Shown: positions 1-9,159 of the stretch, piece by piece | How positions within the stretch are numbered: the stretch's first letter is position 1 | Layout: every line of letters begins with the position of its first letter | Assembly: GCA_016709225.1 (NCBI GenBank) | Contig: JADJEE010000012.1 | Coordinates: 3,205,501 to 3,269,500, forward strand | Direction: 5' to 3' | Length of the DNA: 64,000 nt | Source: Deltaproteobacteria bacterium | GTDB taxonomy: Bacteria; Myxococcota_A; Polyangia; Nannocystales; Nannocystaceae | Program-made: the position numbers and the translations under genes | Notes under the pieces: model-generated | What the model saw: the letters and a program-made list of their open reading frames with translations, nothing else | Databases searched by the model: none | Told to the model about the DNA's origin: nothing

Positions 1-291
1 CGCGACGAGGACCGCGAGACCCGCCGCCGCGCCAGCGCCGAGGCCGGCTGCGTGGCCTGCGGTGGGTCGCTGCTGCCGGTTGCGTTGTTTGCGGGCCGCA
101 ACCTCAAGGCGCCGATCCCCATCTCGCTGTCGACCCTGCGCTTCGGCGATCCGGACGGGGGCTTCACGCGGTCGGCCCCCGTGCGCGCGCGGGTGTGCTC
201 GAGCTGCGGCTACGTGCACTGCTTCATCGACATCGAGCGCGCCGGCGACGTCGCGTCGGCGGTCGCGTTCGACACACCCGACGAGGGCTGA
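1..291 (+). CDS. Partial zinc-ribbon protein (C-terminal 96 residues)
   Basis: The reading frame is open from the window edge to a TGA at 289-291, so the start is missing. Two cysteine pairs are visible, VACGG near the left end (with GCVAC) and CSSCGY near residue 70, which together look like a zinc ribbon. Between them lies a short hydrophobic and basic stretch. There is no catalytic motif. Function is unknown; a small metal-binding or nucleic-acid-binding role is only a guess. Confidence 0.5.
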   Translation, partial: RDEDRETRRRASAEAGCVACGGSLLPVALFAGRNLKAPIPISLSTLRFGDPDGGFTRSAPVRARVCSSCGYVHCFIDIERAGDVASAVAFDTPDEG

Positions 292-376
292 ACCGCGGGG
301 CCGCGCTCCAGGGGTGTGGCCCCAAGCGGGACGTGGCCTGGATCGCCTGCGTGGCCTGCTGCACGAAGCCACCTGT

Positions 377-1555
377 ATGACGACGGTCGCGCTCATCCCC
401 GCCCGCGGCGGCAGCAAGGGCATCCCGCGCAAGAACCTGGTCGCGATCGGCGGCCGGCCGCTGCTGGTCCACAGCATTGCCCATGCACGCGCGACCGCGG
501 GCATCGATCGCGTGTTTGTCAGCACCGACGACGACGAGATCGCCGACGTTGCGACCTCGGCCGGCGCGCAGATCATCCGCCGTCCGGCGGAGCTGGGCAG
601 CGACACCGCGTCGACCGAGTCCGCCATCGAGCACGCGCTTGCGAGCATGCGCGCCGACGGGCTCGTGCCCGATCGCGTGGTGTTGCTGCAGGCGACCTCG
701 CCGTTTCGCAGCCCCGGTCAGCTCGACGCCGCGCTGCAGCGGTTCGACCGCGAGGGCTGCGACAGCATGCTGTCGGTGGTGCGCTTCTGCGGCTTCGTAT
801 GGCGCGATGACGGCCACGGCGCGGCGCCGTGCACCTACGAGCCGGGCGCGCGGCCGCGGCGACAGGACATCCGCGGCATCACGCTCGAGACCGGCTCGTT
901 CTACGTGTTCACCCGCGCGATCTTCGAGGCCACGGGGGCGCGGCTGGGCGGTCGCATCGCGACCTTCGAGGTGCCCGAGGCCGATGCGATCGACATCGAC
1001 GAGCCGGCCGACCTCGAGCGCGCCCGCGCCGAGGCGCTGCGGCGGGGGTTCGGTGCCGATGTCGACCTCGCGGCCATCACGTGGCTGTGGCTCGATGTCG
1101 ACGGCACCATGACCGACGGCGCGATGTACTACGGCGAGCAGGGCGACGAGCTGAAGCGCTTCGACACCCGCGATGGTGCCGGCATCGCGGCGTTCAAGCG
1201 CGCCGGCGGCCGCGTCGCGATCGTCACCGGCGAGCAGAGCACGGCCGCGGGGCGCCGCGCCGAGAAGCTGCAGGTCGATCACGTCGTGCTCGGCTGCCAG
1301 GACAAGGGCGCCGCGTTCGGCGAGTTCTGCCGCCGCTTCCGCGTGGCGCCGGAGCAGGTGCTCGCGATGGGCGACGACCTCGGCGACTTGCCACTGGTCG
1401 GGCGAGTCGGCGTGTTCGTGGCGCCACGCGATGCGCACGCCCAGGTGCGCGCGTGCGCCGACTGGATCACGCAACGCGATGGCGGCCACGGGGCCGTGCG
1501 CGAGGTGACCGATCGCCTGGTGCACGCGCGCGCGAGCCTGCGGCGCGCGGCCTGA
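377..1555 (+). CDS. neuA: Bifunctional acylneuraminate cytidylyltransferase / KdsC-type HAD phosphatase
   Basis: This 392-residue protein joins two enzymes of nonulosonate activation. Residues 1-235 are a NeuA-type CMP-sugar synthetase with the N-terminal IPARGGSKGIPRKN nucleotide-binding motif and LLQATSPFR. Residues 236-392 are a KdsC-like HAD phosphatase with LDVDGT near 239, IVTGE, and GDDLGDLPL. The second half would dephosphorylate the 9-phosphate sugar and the first would couple it to CMP, feeding a sialic-acid-like surface glycan. The ATG at 377 is chosen because the cytidylyltransferase motif begins four residues later; the longer upstream frame is low-complexity. The TGA stop abuts the opposing trxB stop. 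No other nonulosonate genes are visible. The sugar could be a relative such as legionaminic acid rather than Neu5Ac. Confidence 0.85.
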   Translation: MTTVALIPARGGSKGIPRKNLVAIGGRPLLVHSIAHARATAGIDRVFVSTDDDEIADVATSAGAQIIRRPAELGSDTASTESAIEHALASMRADGLVPDRVVLLQATSPFRSPGQLDAALQRFDREGCDSMLSVVRFCGFVWRDDGHGAAPCTYEPGARPRRQDIRGITLETGSFYVFTRAIFEATGARLGGRIATFEVPEADAIDIDEPADLERARAEALRRGFGADVDLAAITWLWLDVDGTMTDGAMYYGEQGDELKRFDTRDGAGIAAFKRAGGRVAIVTGEQSTAAGRRAEKLQVDHVVLGCQDKGAAFGEFCRRFRVAPEQVLAMGDDLGDLPLVGRVGVFVAPRDAHAQVRACADWITQRDGGHGAVREVTDRLVHARASLRRAA

Positions 1556-2488
1556 TCACTGCTCGGCGAGCCAACGCTCGGCGTCGATCGCTGCCATGCA
1601 GCCGGTGCCCGCGGCGGTCACGGCCTGGCGGTAGACCTTGTCGGCCACGTCACCGCAGACGAACACGCCGTGCACGCTGGTGTACGTGCTGCCGGGCCTG
1701 TCGATCTTGATGTAGCCGGCCTCGTCCATGTCGAGCTTGCCGACGAAGGGCTTGCTGTTGGGCTCGTGGCCGATGGCGAGGAACATGCCGGTGACCGCGA
1801 GCGTCTCGTCGGGCCCGCCGGTGGTGTCCTCGAGCAGCAGGCCGCTGACGCCGTCGCTGCCGAGGACCTCCTTCACGTTGCGGTTGTAGTGAACCGTGAT
1901 CTTCGGGTTCTCGAGCACGCGGCGCTGCATGACCTTGCTCGCGCGGAAGCTGTCGCGGCGGTGGATCAGGTGCACCGAACGGCACATGCGCGTGAGGTAC
2001 TGCGCCTCCTCCATCGCAGTGTCGCCACCGCCGATCACGGCGACGTCCTGGTTGCGGAAGAACGCGCCGTCACAGGTCGCGCAGGCGGTCACGCCCTTGT
2101 TGCGAAGCCGCTGCTCGCTGGGCAGCCCCAGATACTTCGCGCTTGCGCCGGTGGCGATGACGAGCGCGTCGGCGGTGTACACGCCGCTGTCGCCGACCAC
2201 GCGGAACGGGCGCTGCGACACGTCGACCTCGTTGGCGAGGTCGTAGATGATCTCGGTGCCGAAGCGCTCGGCCTGCTCGCGCAGCTGGTCCATCATCTCG
2301 GGGCCGGTGACGCCCTTGGGATAGCCGGGGAAGTTCTCGACCTCGGTGGTCGTGGTCAGCTGTCCACCCGGCTCGGGACCCGCGAGCATCAGCGGCTGGA
2401 GATCTGCACGCGCGGCGTAGAGCGCCGCGGTGTAGCCGGCCGGGCCGGCGCCGAGGATCAGGATCTTGGAGTGCCGCGTGTCGCTCAT
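1556..2488 (-). CDS. trxB: Thioredoxin reductase
   Basis: A 310-residue FAD- and NADPH-dependent enzyme that reduces thioredoxin in the cytoplasm. It shows the FAD-binding GAGPAG at residues 13-18, the redox-active CATC at 136-139, the NADPH-binding GGGDTAMEEA, and the C-terminal FVCGDVAD FAD motif. Length and order match the low-molecular-weight bacterial family. The ATG at 2488 is preferred over in-frame upstream starts because a TATGCT -10 box lies at 2502-2507, inside the longer version. It is last in a minus-strand series after a C45 hydrolase and an HtrA protease (70-base gap). A thioredoxin gene lies far away at 52.4 kb. Confidence 0.95.
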   Translation of the reverse strand: MSDTRHSKILILGAGPAGYTAALYAARADLQPLMLAGPEPGGQLTTTTEVENFPGYPKGVTGPEMMDQLREQAERFGTEIIYDLANEVDVSQRPFRVVGDSGVYTADALVIATGASAKYLGLPSEQRLRNKGVTACATCDGAFFRNQDVAVIGGGDTAMEEAQYLTRMCRSVHLIHRRDSFRASKVMQRRVLENPKITVHYNRNVKEVLGSDGVSGLLLEDTTGGPDETLAVTGMFLAIGHEPNSKPFVGKLDMDEAGYIKIDRPGSTYTSVHGVFVCGDVADKVYRQAVTAAGTGCMAAIDAERWLAEQ

Positions 2489-2501
2489 CGTGATGCCGCG
2501 G

Positions 2502-2507
2502 AGCATA
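2502..2507 (-). promoter_or_regulatory. TATGCT -10 box upstream of trxB
   Basis: TATGCT on the minus strand ends 13 bases before the trxB ATG. There is no convincing -35 box at 16-18 bases. The same hexamer precedes genes at 11860, 21175 and 35852, which supports it as a real signal. Confidence 0.45.
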
Positions 2508-2558
2508 CGGTGACACGCGACCGCCAACAACTGACGCAGGCCGCCCGCGCGGCGTGGC

Positions 2559-4073
2559 TCACGAAGCGATCTTCATGCTGAGCGTGATCACCGAGCCGTC
2601 ACGCAGCACGTCGATGGCGAGCCGCTCGCCGCCGCCGCGCAACGCGTCGGCCACGTCGGGGGCGTCCTCGATGTCGGTGCCGTTGACGGAGCGCAGCACG
2701 TCGCCGGTGCGCAGTCCCAGCTGCTCGGCCAGGGACCCGGGCTCGATCGTCGCGACCTCGAGCCCGCGGTCACCCGGTCGCACCTGCACGCCCAGTCGCC
2801 CCGGGCGCGCGGTCGGTGGGGTCGGTGGGGTCGGGGCCGGGATCACGCCGATGGCGCCCGTCGACGGCGCAGCGCGCAGGTCGTCGAGGCGGTCGGCCGC
2901 GGGTCGCTCGGCCAACGTGGCCGCGAGCTCGAGCGTGCCGCCATCGCGCGTGACTTCGAGTCGCGCGACGTGGCCGGGCTCGAGCTCCGCCACGCGTGCG
3001 CGCAGGTCCGCGAAGTCCTTCACCGCGGTGCCGTCGACCTTGGTGATGATGTCGCCCTCGCGCAGCCCTGCGCTCGCCGCCGGGGTGCCTTCGTACACGC
3101 GACCGACCGTCGCGCCGACGGTCGTCGACGCATCGTCGCTGCGCTCGATGCCGGCGGCGCCGAGCCAGCCACGCACGACGCGGCCATGGGCCTGGAGCGC
3201 GGGCAGGATCTTCTTGGCTTGATCGATCGGGATCGCGAAGCCCGGCGCCGAGCCGGGGCCGACCGCGGTGTTGATGCCGATCACGCGACCCTGCAGATCG
3301 AAGAGCGGACCGCCGCTGCTGCCGGGCGCGATGTCGGCGTCGGTCTGCAGGAAGTCGAGGTAGCTCTCGCGGTAGAGCCCGAGGCTGCCGCGACCCTTCG
3401 CCGAGACGATGCCGACCGACGCGCTGTGCTCGAGCCCGAGCGGGCTACCGAGCGCGACCACCCAGTCGCCCACGCGTGCGGCGTTGCTGTCGCCCATGAC
3501 CGCGGCTGGCAGACCGCTGGCGCCGTCGACCTGTACGAGCGCGAGGTCCGTCAGCGGGTCGCTGCCGACCACGTGGGCCGCGAACTCGCGACCATCGGAC
3601 ATGCGGACCTTCACCGATGCGGCACCCTCGACCACGTGGTGGTTGGTGACGACCAAGCCGTCGGTCGAGTACACGAAGCCGCTGCCGTGGCCCAGCGGTG
3701 TGGCCGACTCCGGCGCACCGAAGGCTCCGCCGCCGAACGGGAACGCGGCCCTTCGCGCAAAGCCCTGGGTGTGGACGCTGACGACGCTGGGGCCGACGTG
3801 CTCGAGCATCGGCGCGAGCGAGACGCGGGGATCGAAGCTGCCGATCTCACCACCCGCGGCGGTCGTGCGAAGGCCATCGACGGCCGCCATGATGGCCTTG
3901 GCGGTCTCGGTCTCGGGCGACTCGGTCGCGCTCGCGTCGGCGTCGGCGGCGGCCGCGTCGCGGCTGCAGCCAGTCGCGCCGAGGGCTGCGACGAGGCTAC
4001 CGGGTCCGCAGACGAGCAACACGGCCGCGAGCGCGGGCCACGAGGTGGTTCGGCGGATGCGTAGGCTTGCCAC
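2559..4073 (-). CDS. HtrA/DegP-type periplasmic serine protease with two PDZ domains
   Basis: A 504-residue S1C protease for protein quality control in the envelope. The hydrophobic N-terminus ends in LGATGC, a poor lipobox, so export by a signal peptide or membrane anchor is likely. The catalytic triad is visible: His in VTNHHVVEG (about 144), Asp in DPLTDLALV (about 174) and Ser in PGSSGGPL (about 252). PDZ1 spans roughly 290-380 and PDZ2 415-500, separated by a Pro/Thr linker coded by 10-base repeats near 2815. The start is a GTG at 4073. It lies 30 bases downstream of the C45 hydrolase gene and 70 upstream of trxB, so an envelope-stress or redox operon is possible. Confidence 0.92.
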   Translation of the reverse strand: MASLRIRRTTSWPALAAVLLVCGPGSLVAALGATGCSRDAAAADADASATESPETETAKAIMAAVDGLRTTAAGGEIGSFDPRVSLAPMLEHVGPSVVSVHTQGFARRAAFPFGGGAFGAPESATPLGHGSGFVYSTDGLVVTNHHVVEGAASVKVRMSDGREFAAHVVGSDPLTDLALVQVDGASGLPAAVMGDSNAARVGDWVVALGSPLGLEHSASVGIVSAKGRGSLGLYRESYLDFLQTDADIAPGSSGGPLFDLQGRVIGINTAVGPGSAPGFAIPIDQAKKILPALQAHGRVVRGWLGAAGIERSDDASTTVGATVGRVYEGTPAASAGLREGDIITKVDGTAVKDFADLRARVAELEPGHVARLEVTRDGGTLELAATLAERPAADRLDDLRAAPSTGAIGVIPAPTPPTPPTARPGRLGVQVRPGDRGLEVATIEPGSLAEQLGLRTGDVLRSVNGTDIEDAPDVADALRGGGERLAIDVLRDGSVITLSMKIAS

Positions 4074-4103
4074 GGAGGCGGCGAACCCAGGCCCCCGCAG
4101 GAC

Positions 4104-5483
4104 CTATTCCCGCCCTTGGGGTCGGACCAGCTCGGACCACGTCCACGCGACCGGCGGCGCGTCGCTGTCGTGGTCTTCGTTCGCGCGCCGCAACCACAGC
4201 GACAGCGCGCGATGGTCGGTATCGACGATCATGGACTGCACGACCTCCGGCAATCGCACCCCGCGACCCACGCGCCATAACGCGTCGGCGTCGATGACGG
4301 GCTGGCGCCGTGATGCGTTCGCGAGCTCGCGATAGCGCGGGCACGAGGTGGGCGCACGCTTGGCGCGGAAGTGGTTGGTGGCCGCGAGGTGATCCGACGC
4401 GATCGCATCAGGGCCTTCCCCTTCGCTCGCCGTGCGGGTGACCACGCCATCGGCCTCGACCTCGAGCACGCGCGCGGGGCTGCGCACGGCGGCGGCAGCG
4501 ACCGTCGCGGGCTCGACGACGTGGAGGATCCAGCTGCCCGCGTGGGTGGCTGCGCGCACCGATGCTTCGACATCGTCGGCGGTACTGCGGCCGTCGCCGT
4601 CGGTGTCGCGTCGTTCGAGTGCGTCGCGGACCAGCAGGTTGGCGGGCGCGAAGCCGGCGAGGGCCTGCAGCGCGCTGGCGGCCCCGTCGCCGTAGCCCAT
4701 GTTGAAGAGCGCGGTCACGCCGGCCTCGTTGATGCAGCTCAGGCACGCGAGGTAGCCCGCGAAGCCGACCGAGACCAGCGCCTGTCGCTGCGGGTCCGAC
4801 GGCATCGTCACGATGACGAGCTGCTGCGCGAGCAGGTCGGGATCGGTGCTCCAATCGAGGTTGCGCACGACCACCGCGGCGCCGTCGAAGGCCGCCGCGG
4901 TCGCGTCGCCCCACGTCGACAGCGACGAGCAACCGATTGCGAGCAGGTCGGTCATCGCGTTCAAGGCCAGGAGATCGTCGACGCTCAGCTCGCGCGCCAG
5001 CGCGGGCACGAATGCACCGCCGTGGTCGCGCATGCCCTCGATGACGCCGGCCGCCTCCTCTCGCAGGCTCGGCGCGATGGTGGCGGTACGCCCCATGGCC
5101 CCGGCGGCGGCGGTCAGGGCCGCGGGCGGCACCACGTCGAGCGCGTAGTCCTGCACCACCGCGAGGATGCCGTCGCGCAGCAGCGCGCCGTGGGCGTAGC
5201 CCATCTGCTGCGGCGTGCCCCACACCCGCAGCACGCGTTGGCCGTGCTCCAGCGTCAGCGTGCCGTTCACCGTCGCGGCCGACCCCGGGCCCTCGATCGG
5301 CCGCGACGCCGGCGCGAGCTCCGAGCTCGGCGTGCGGTGACCGGTCTCACCGCCCCGGCAGGCCGCAACCGCGGCCGCGCCGGCCAGCAGGTGCGCAGCG
5401 AGGAATCGTCGTGGGACGTACGCGTGCGGCAAGCTCCGTAGTGTGCGCCGTGGGATCGGCACGCGCCAGCGCGCGACCGCCAT
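4104..5483 (-). CDS. C45-family (Ntn) autoproteolytic acyltransferase/hydrolase, exported
   Basis: A 459-residue protein resembling the C45 acyl-CoA:6-aminopenicillanic-acid acyltransferase/phospholipase-B-like Ntn hydrolases. The likely nucleophile is Cys185 in AIGCSSLSTWGDAT, followed by the family motif VVVRNLDW. These enzymes cleave themselves before the cysteine and hydrolyse or transfer acyl amides. The N-terminus has PRRFLAAHLL followed by a hydrophobic run ending AAC, which fits a twin-arginine or lipoprotein signal. A DTDGDGRSTADD loop near residue 293 looks like a calcium-binding insertion. The ATG at 5483 is the nearest usable start to the signal, though the N-region is long. Substrate unknown. 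Confidence 0.75.
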   Translation of the reverse strand: MAVARWRVPIPRRTLRSLPHAYVPRRFLAAHLLAGAAAVAACRGGETGHRTPSSELAPASRPIEGPGSAATVNGTLTLEHGQRVLRVWGTPQQMGYAHGALLRDGILAVVQDYALDVVPPAALTAAAGAMGRTATIAPSLREEAAGVIEGMRDHGGAFVPALARELSVDDLLALNAMTDLLAIGCSSLSTWGDATAAAFDGAAVVVRNLDWSTDPDLLAQQLVIVTMPSDPQRQALVSVGFAGYLACLSCINEAGVTALFNMGYGDGAASALQALAGFAPANLLVRDALERRDTDGDGRSTADDVEASVRAATHAGSWILHVVEPATVAAAAVRSPARVLEVEADGVVTRTASEGEGPDAIASDHLAATNHFRAKRAPTSCPRYRELANASRRQPVIDADALWRVGRGVRLPEVVQSMIVDTDHRALSLWLRRANEDHDSDAPPVAWTWSELVRPQGRE

Positions 5484-5584
5484 GCGACGCGCCCCTCGAG
5501 CGCGTGCGATCGCGGGCCGCGGGCGATTGCCCCAAGTCGCCGGCTTTCGTAGCTCCGCGGGCCCGTGCGACACTGCCGAGATCC

Positions 5585-6700
5585 ATGCGTAGGCTCGCGC
5601 AGCAGCTCGTGCTCATCGCATGCGCGGTGACGTCCACGTCGGCGGTCGCCGGTGGCCACGACTGGCATCGCTCGATCGAGCCGACACGCTGCGACACCAG
5701 CAGTACGATCGAGTACCCGGCGGCCCAGCGGTGGGTCACCCACCGCTTCGTGCCCGGCGAGACGCTCGCGCAGCTGGCGGCCCGCTACGGGCTGCGAGAG
5801 TCGGATCTGCGGATCCACAACGGCATCCGCTCCGGTGTCGATCGCCTGGCCACCGGCAAGCGCATCAAGGTGAAGGCGCGCCGCATCCCGCCGCCACGGC
5901 GCGAGCTCGAGTACGTCGTGGGCGAGGGCGATACCTGGCAGTCGATCGCGCGCGCACACGGTGTCGATGCCAAGCAGCTGCAGGCGCATCACTGGCCTTG
6001 GCGCGACAAGATGACACCCGGGACCCACCTGCGGCTGTGGGTCGACCCCATCGTCCACGACTGGATCGTCGGCGCCCGCGACGACGACCCGGTGCCGCGC
6101 GGCGGCTTCGGCATCGGTGCGCCCGACACGGGCACGCTCGTGCACGGCGTCGCGATCCCGGCGGGGGAGGGCTACGAGCTACGATTCCCCGGTGCGAGCT
6201 ACGGCACCTCGCATGCGGTCGCCGAGCTGACCAAGGCGCTCGCGAGCTGGCACGCGCACACCACCTACGAGGGCGTGCTGCAGCTGGGCACGATGAGCCG
6301 CGAGCACGGTGGCGCGATCGGTGATCATCGCTCGCACCGCACGGGTCGCGACATCGACATCAGCCTGCCGCGGCGCGTCGACGTGCCGGCGTGGATGCCC
6401 CTGACGCCACACCGCGTCGACTGGCTGGCGCTGTGGGATCTCGTGGGTGCGCTCGCGGAGGTCGACGCGACCGTGGTCTACCTCGACTACGCGCTGCAGA
6501 AGCCCTTCTACCGCGCGATGAAAGCTCGCGGCGTCGACGAGGCCGAGCTCCGCCGTCGCCTGCAATATCCGCGTGGACATGCGGCGAACCTAGGTCTGGT
6601 CCGACACGCGAAGGGGCACGACGAGCACATCCACGTACGCTTCGGCTGCGGTCCGTGTGAGACCGAGTGCATCGAGCTGGGCGCGTGGGCCAGCGGCTAG
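5585..6700 (+). CDS. mepA: LysM-containing penicillin-insensitive murein endopeptidase (M74-like)
   Basis: A 371-residue exported murein hydrolase. A signal peptide (MRRLAQQLVLIACAVTSTSA) precedes two LysM-type repeats at about 50-100 and 105-155, which bind peptidoglycan glycan. The C-terminal half carries the LAS-type metallopeptidase motifs HRTGRDIDI (about 250) and GHDEHIHVRF (about 344), typical of MepA, which cuts D-Ala-meso-DAP cross-links. Escherichia coli MepA lacks LysM, so the added repeats are notable. It is divergent from the C45 hydrolase, with starts 101 bases apart. The symbol marks the domain family, not proven orthology. Confidence 0.85.
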   Translation: MRRLAQQLVLIACAVTSTSAVAGGHDWHRSIEPTRCDTSSTIEYPAAQRWVTHRFVPGETLAQLAARYGLRESDLRIHNGIRSGVDRLATGKRIKVKARRIPPPRRELEYVVGEGDTWQSIARAHGVDAKQLQAHHWPWRDKMTPGTHLRLWVDPIVHDWIVGARDDDPVPRGGFGIGAPDTGTLVHGVAIPAGEGYELRFPGASYGTSHAVAELTKALASWHAHTTYEGVLQLGTMSREHGGAIGDHRSHRTGRDIDISLPRRVDVPAWMPLTPHRVDWLALWDLVGALAEVDATVVYLDYALQKPFYRAMKARGVDEAELRRRLQYPRGHAANLGLVRHAKGHDEHIHVRFGCGPCETECIELGAWASG

Positions 6701-6938
6701 CGCCTTGCGGAGTCGCGGCCATGACGGCGTTCTGACCCACCACGATCCCTGTGTCGAGGGACTCGTCGGGTCGCGCCGCCCAAGGATTCCGCGGTCTCGC
6801 GCCGCCGCCCGCCAGCGGCCCCGGGCGCCGCCCACCCGAGGCGGCGGGCTGCGGCCGTGCGCCCCACCACAGTGCCCGCTCCGGACATCCGCCCGAAGGT
6901 TGCGCGCCGTTCGGGCCCCGCCGTATCCTCCGCGGACC
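6701..6938 (+). other. Intergenic region with weak hairpin and a promoter
   Basis: No gene is supported here. A TCCCT/AGGGA hairpin with a 6-base loop occurs near 6750 and GC-rich inverted repeats near 6810-6850. The right end holds the promoter of the next lipoprotein gene. Confidence 0.4.
6900..6929 (+). promoter_or_regulatory. Promoter TTGCGC-18-TATCCT
   Basis: A -35-like TTGCGC at 6900-6905 and -10-like TATCCT at 6924-6929 are separated by 18 bases. The ATG at 6939 follows after 9 bases, so the transcript leader would be only a few bases long. Confidence 0.55.
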
Positions 6939-7304
6939 ATGTCCACGTTGCGAACCTCCCTCGGATTGGTGATCTGTGCGTCGCTCCTCGGCGGCTGCTA
7001 CGGCAATGTCGACGCCTTCGCCAAGCGGGCCGCGGCGCTCTCGTGCAAGCGCACCAAGAACTGCGATGGCTCGGCGTTCGACGAGCTGTACAAGGGCGAC
7101 ATGGGTCGCTGCAAGGACGACGTCGAGGACAACCTCCACGATCAGCTCGATCCGCTGATCGACGATGCCGGCTGCGACTACGACGCCAAGGAGGGCCGCC
7201 TGTGCATCAAGACCGCGAACAAGCTGAAGAACGAGTGCAGCGACGACGCGGATCAGGACATCGCCGACGACTGCGCCGAAGTGCTCGACTGCCCCGGCGA
7301 TTGA
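6939..7304 (+). CDS. Small cysteine-rich lipoprotein, unknown function
   Basis: A 121-residue protein with a clear lipoprotein signal (MSTLRTSLGLVICASLLGGC). The mature part has eight further cysteines (SCKRTKNC, RCKDD, GCDYD, LCIKT, ECSDD, DCAEV, DCPGD) spread through an acidic and lysine-rich sequence, suggesting a small disulfide-stabilised domain in the envelope. I recognise no family. It ends 10 bases from the convergent ABC transporter gene. Confidence 0.75.
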   Translation: MSTLRTSLGLVICASLLGGCYGNVDAFAKRAAALSCKRTKNCDGSAFDELYKGDMGRCKDDVEDNLHDQLDPLIDDAGCDYDAKEGRLCIKTANKLKNECSDDADQDIADDCAEVLDCPGD

Positions 7305-7314
7305 GCCGCTCGCT

Positions 7315-9159
7315 TCACCCCGGGGCGGCCGCGTCGACCGCCGCCGGGTCCTCGCCACCGTGGACCGCGGCCTCGTCCTCGAGGCCGGCGTCCACGAGCT
7401 CGGCATACAGCCCGCCCTTCGCCATCAGCTCGTCGTGGTGGCCGGACTCCGCGATCTGACCGCCCGACAGCACGATGATGCGGTCGGCGCGTCGGATGGT
7501 GGAGAGCCGATGGGCGATGACGATGACGCTGCGGCCGCGCAGCAGCTGCTCGATCGCGCGTTGGACCTTCTGCTCCGTGATGCTGTCGACGCTGGCGGTG
7601 GCCTCGTCGAGGATGAGCAGCGTGGGCTCGCGCGCGGCCACGCGGGAGAACGCCAGCAGCTGTGACTCGCCGGCCGAGAGGTTGGCCCCGCGCTCGCCGA
7701 TCTCGAAGCCGAGCCCGCCGCGCTCGGCGATGGCGGTGTCGGCCTGCACGAGTCGCAGCGCGTTGCGCATGCGCTCGGGATCGTCGGCGATGCCGGCCTC
7801 GCCGAGCGAGACGTTGAAGGCGACGTCGTCGTTGAAGAGGAACACGTCCTGCTGGACCATCAGCACGTGTCGACGCAGGCGGTCGGCCGCGACGTCGGCG
7901 AGCTCGACCTCGCGGCCGTCGACCGGTAGCGTGATCGAGCCGCGGTAGCCGTCGTAGAAGCGCGTCAGGATGCGGCCGAGGCTGCTCTTGCCCGAGCCGG
8001 TGCGACCCACCACGGCGATGACCTCGCCAGGGGCGACGTCGAACGAAATGCCCTTGATGACGTCGGGGCCGTCGGGCTTGTAGCGGAAGCACAGGTCGCG
8101 CACCCGCACGCCGCCGCGCCAGCCCACCAGCGGATCGGGGCCTTCGCCGCGCGGCTCGGCGGGCTCGTCGAGCAGGCCGTAGATGCGCTCGAGCGAGGCC
8201 GCCGCGCGCTGGATGGTCGCGAGCTTGCCGGAGAACTCGCGGATGGGCCCGAACACCCGCTGCAGGTAGTCGACGAACGCGAACAGCAGGCCCAGCGTGA
8301 TCGCACCGTGGCCCGCGACGCTGGGCGCTGCGAAGTAGATCATCAGCGCGATGGTGAAGGCCGCGATGCCGTCCATCAGGGAGAACAGCAGCGCGTCGAG
8401 CACGTTGGCCTTCTTGGTGGCCTCGAGGTTGCGCTGCCCCAGGCGCTCGTACTCGCCGAGGGCGGCGCGCTCGCGCCCGAACAGCTGCACCACGGTCACG
8501 CCGGTGAGCTGCTCGGCGAGGTAGCCGGTCTGCGCGGCCTGGGACTTGCGGACCTCGAGCTGCAGCCGCCGCAGTGCGGCGCCGAAGTAGCGCACGATGA
8601 CGTAGAGCACCGGCGCGACCGTCAGCGTGATGAGGGTCAGCTGCGCGTCGAGGGCGAACATCGCGACCACGATCGCGCCGATCATCACGATGTCGGTGAG
8701 GATCGTGAAGACCCCGAACGCGAGCGTCTCCGACAGCGCCTCCACGTCGCTGGTGGTGCGCGAGAGCAGGCTACCGATGGCGTTGTTGTCGTAGAAGCGG
8801 GCCGGCAGCCGCAACACGTGGCCGAACACCTGCCGCCGCACGTCGCTGATGGTGGCGTGCCCGCCCCGCTGCAGCGCGTACACCTGCACCGCCGAGCACA
8901 GGAACTCGGCCATCACGGCGACCAAGAAGCCGATGCCGAGCACGCGCAGCCCGACGACGTCGCGCTCGGGGATCGCGACGTCGATCGCGTGCTTGAGCAA
9001 CAGCGGGCGCAGCGTCGTCATCGCCGCGACCAGCGGGATCATCGACAGGCCCATGAAGATCCAGCGCCGATGCGCACGCGCGAAGCTCCAGAAGCGTCGC
9101 AGCAACGCCCATGGGCTCGGCGCTGCGCCGCCGCTGCGTGACTCGTCGCTGTCGCTCAC
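7315..9159 (-). CDS. ABC exporter half-transporter (membrane plus ATPase), second subunit
   Basis: A 614-residue type IV ABC exporter half-molecule: six membrane segments in residues 1-330, then an ATPase with Walker A GRTGSGKSS, signature LSAGE, and Walker B ILDEATASVD with the catalytic Glu. The GTG start at 9159 overlaps the TGA of the preceding ABC gene in GTGA, implying translational coupling. The longer upstream frame is a shadow of that gene. With its partner it should form a heterodimer of the MdlAB/TM287-288 kind. Substrate unknown. Confidence 0.92.
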   Translation of the reverse strand: MSDSDESRSGGAAPSPWALLRRFWSFARAHRRWIFMGLSMIPLVAAMTTLRPLLLKHAIDVAIPERDVVGLRVLGIGFLVAVMAEFLCSAVQVYALQRGGHATISDVRRQVFGHVLRLPARFYDNNAIGSLLSRTTSDVEALSETLAFGVFTILTDIVMIGAIVVAMFALDAQLTLITLTVAPVLYVIVRYFGAALRRLQLEVRKSQAAQTGYLAEQLTGVTVVQLFGRERAALGEYERLGQRNLEATKKANVLDALLFSLMDGIAAFTIALMIYFAAPSVAGHGAITLGLLFAFVDYLQRVFGPIREFSGKLATIQRAAASLERIYGLLDEPAEPRGEGPDPLVGWRGGVRVRDLCFRYKPDGPDVIKGISFDVAPGEVIAVVGRTGSGKSSLGRILTRFYDGYRGSITLPVDGREVELADVAADRLRRHVLMVQQDVFLFNDDVAFNVSLGEAGIADDPERMRNALRLVQADTAIAERGGLGFEIGERGANLSAGESQLLAFSRVAAREPTLLILDEATASVDSITEQKVQRAIEQLLRGRSVIVIAHRLSTIRRADRIIVLSGGQIAESGHHDELMAKGGLYAELVDAGLEDEAAVHGGEDPAAVDAAAPG

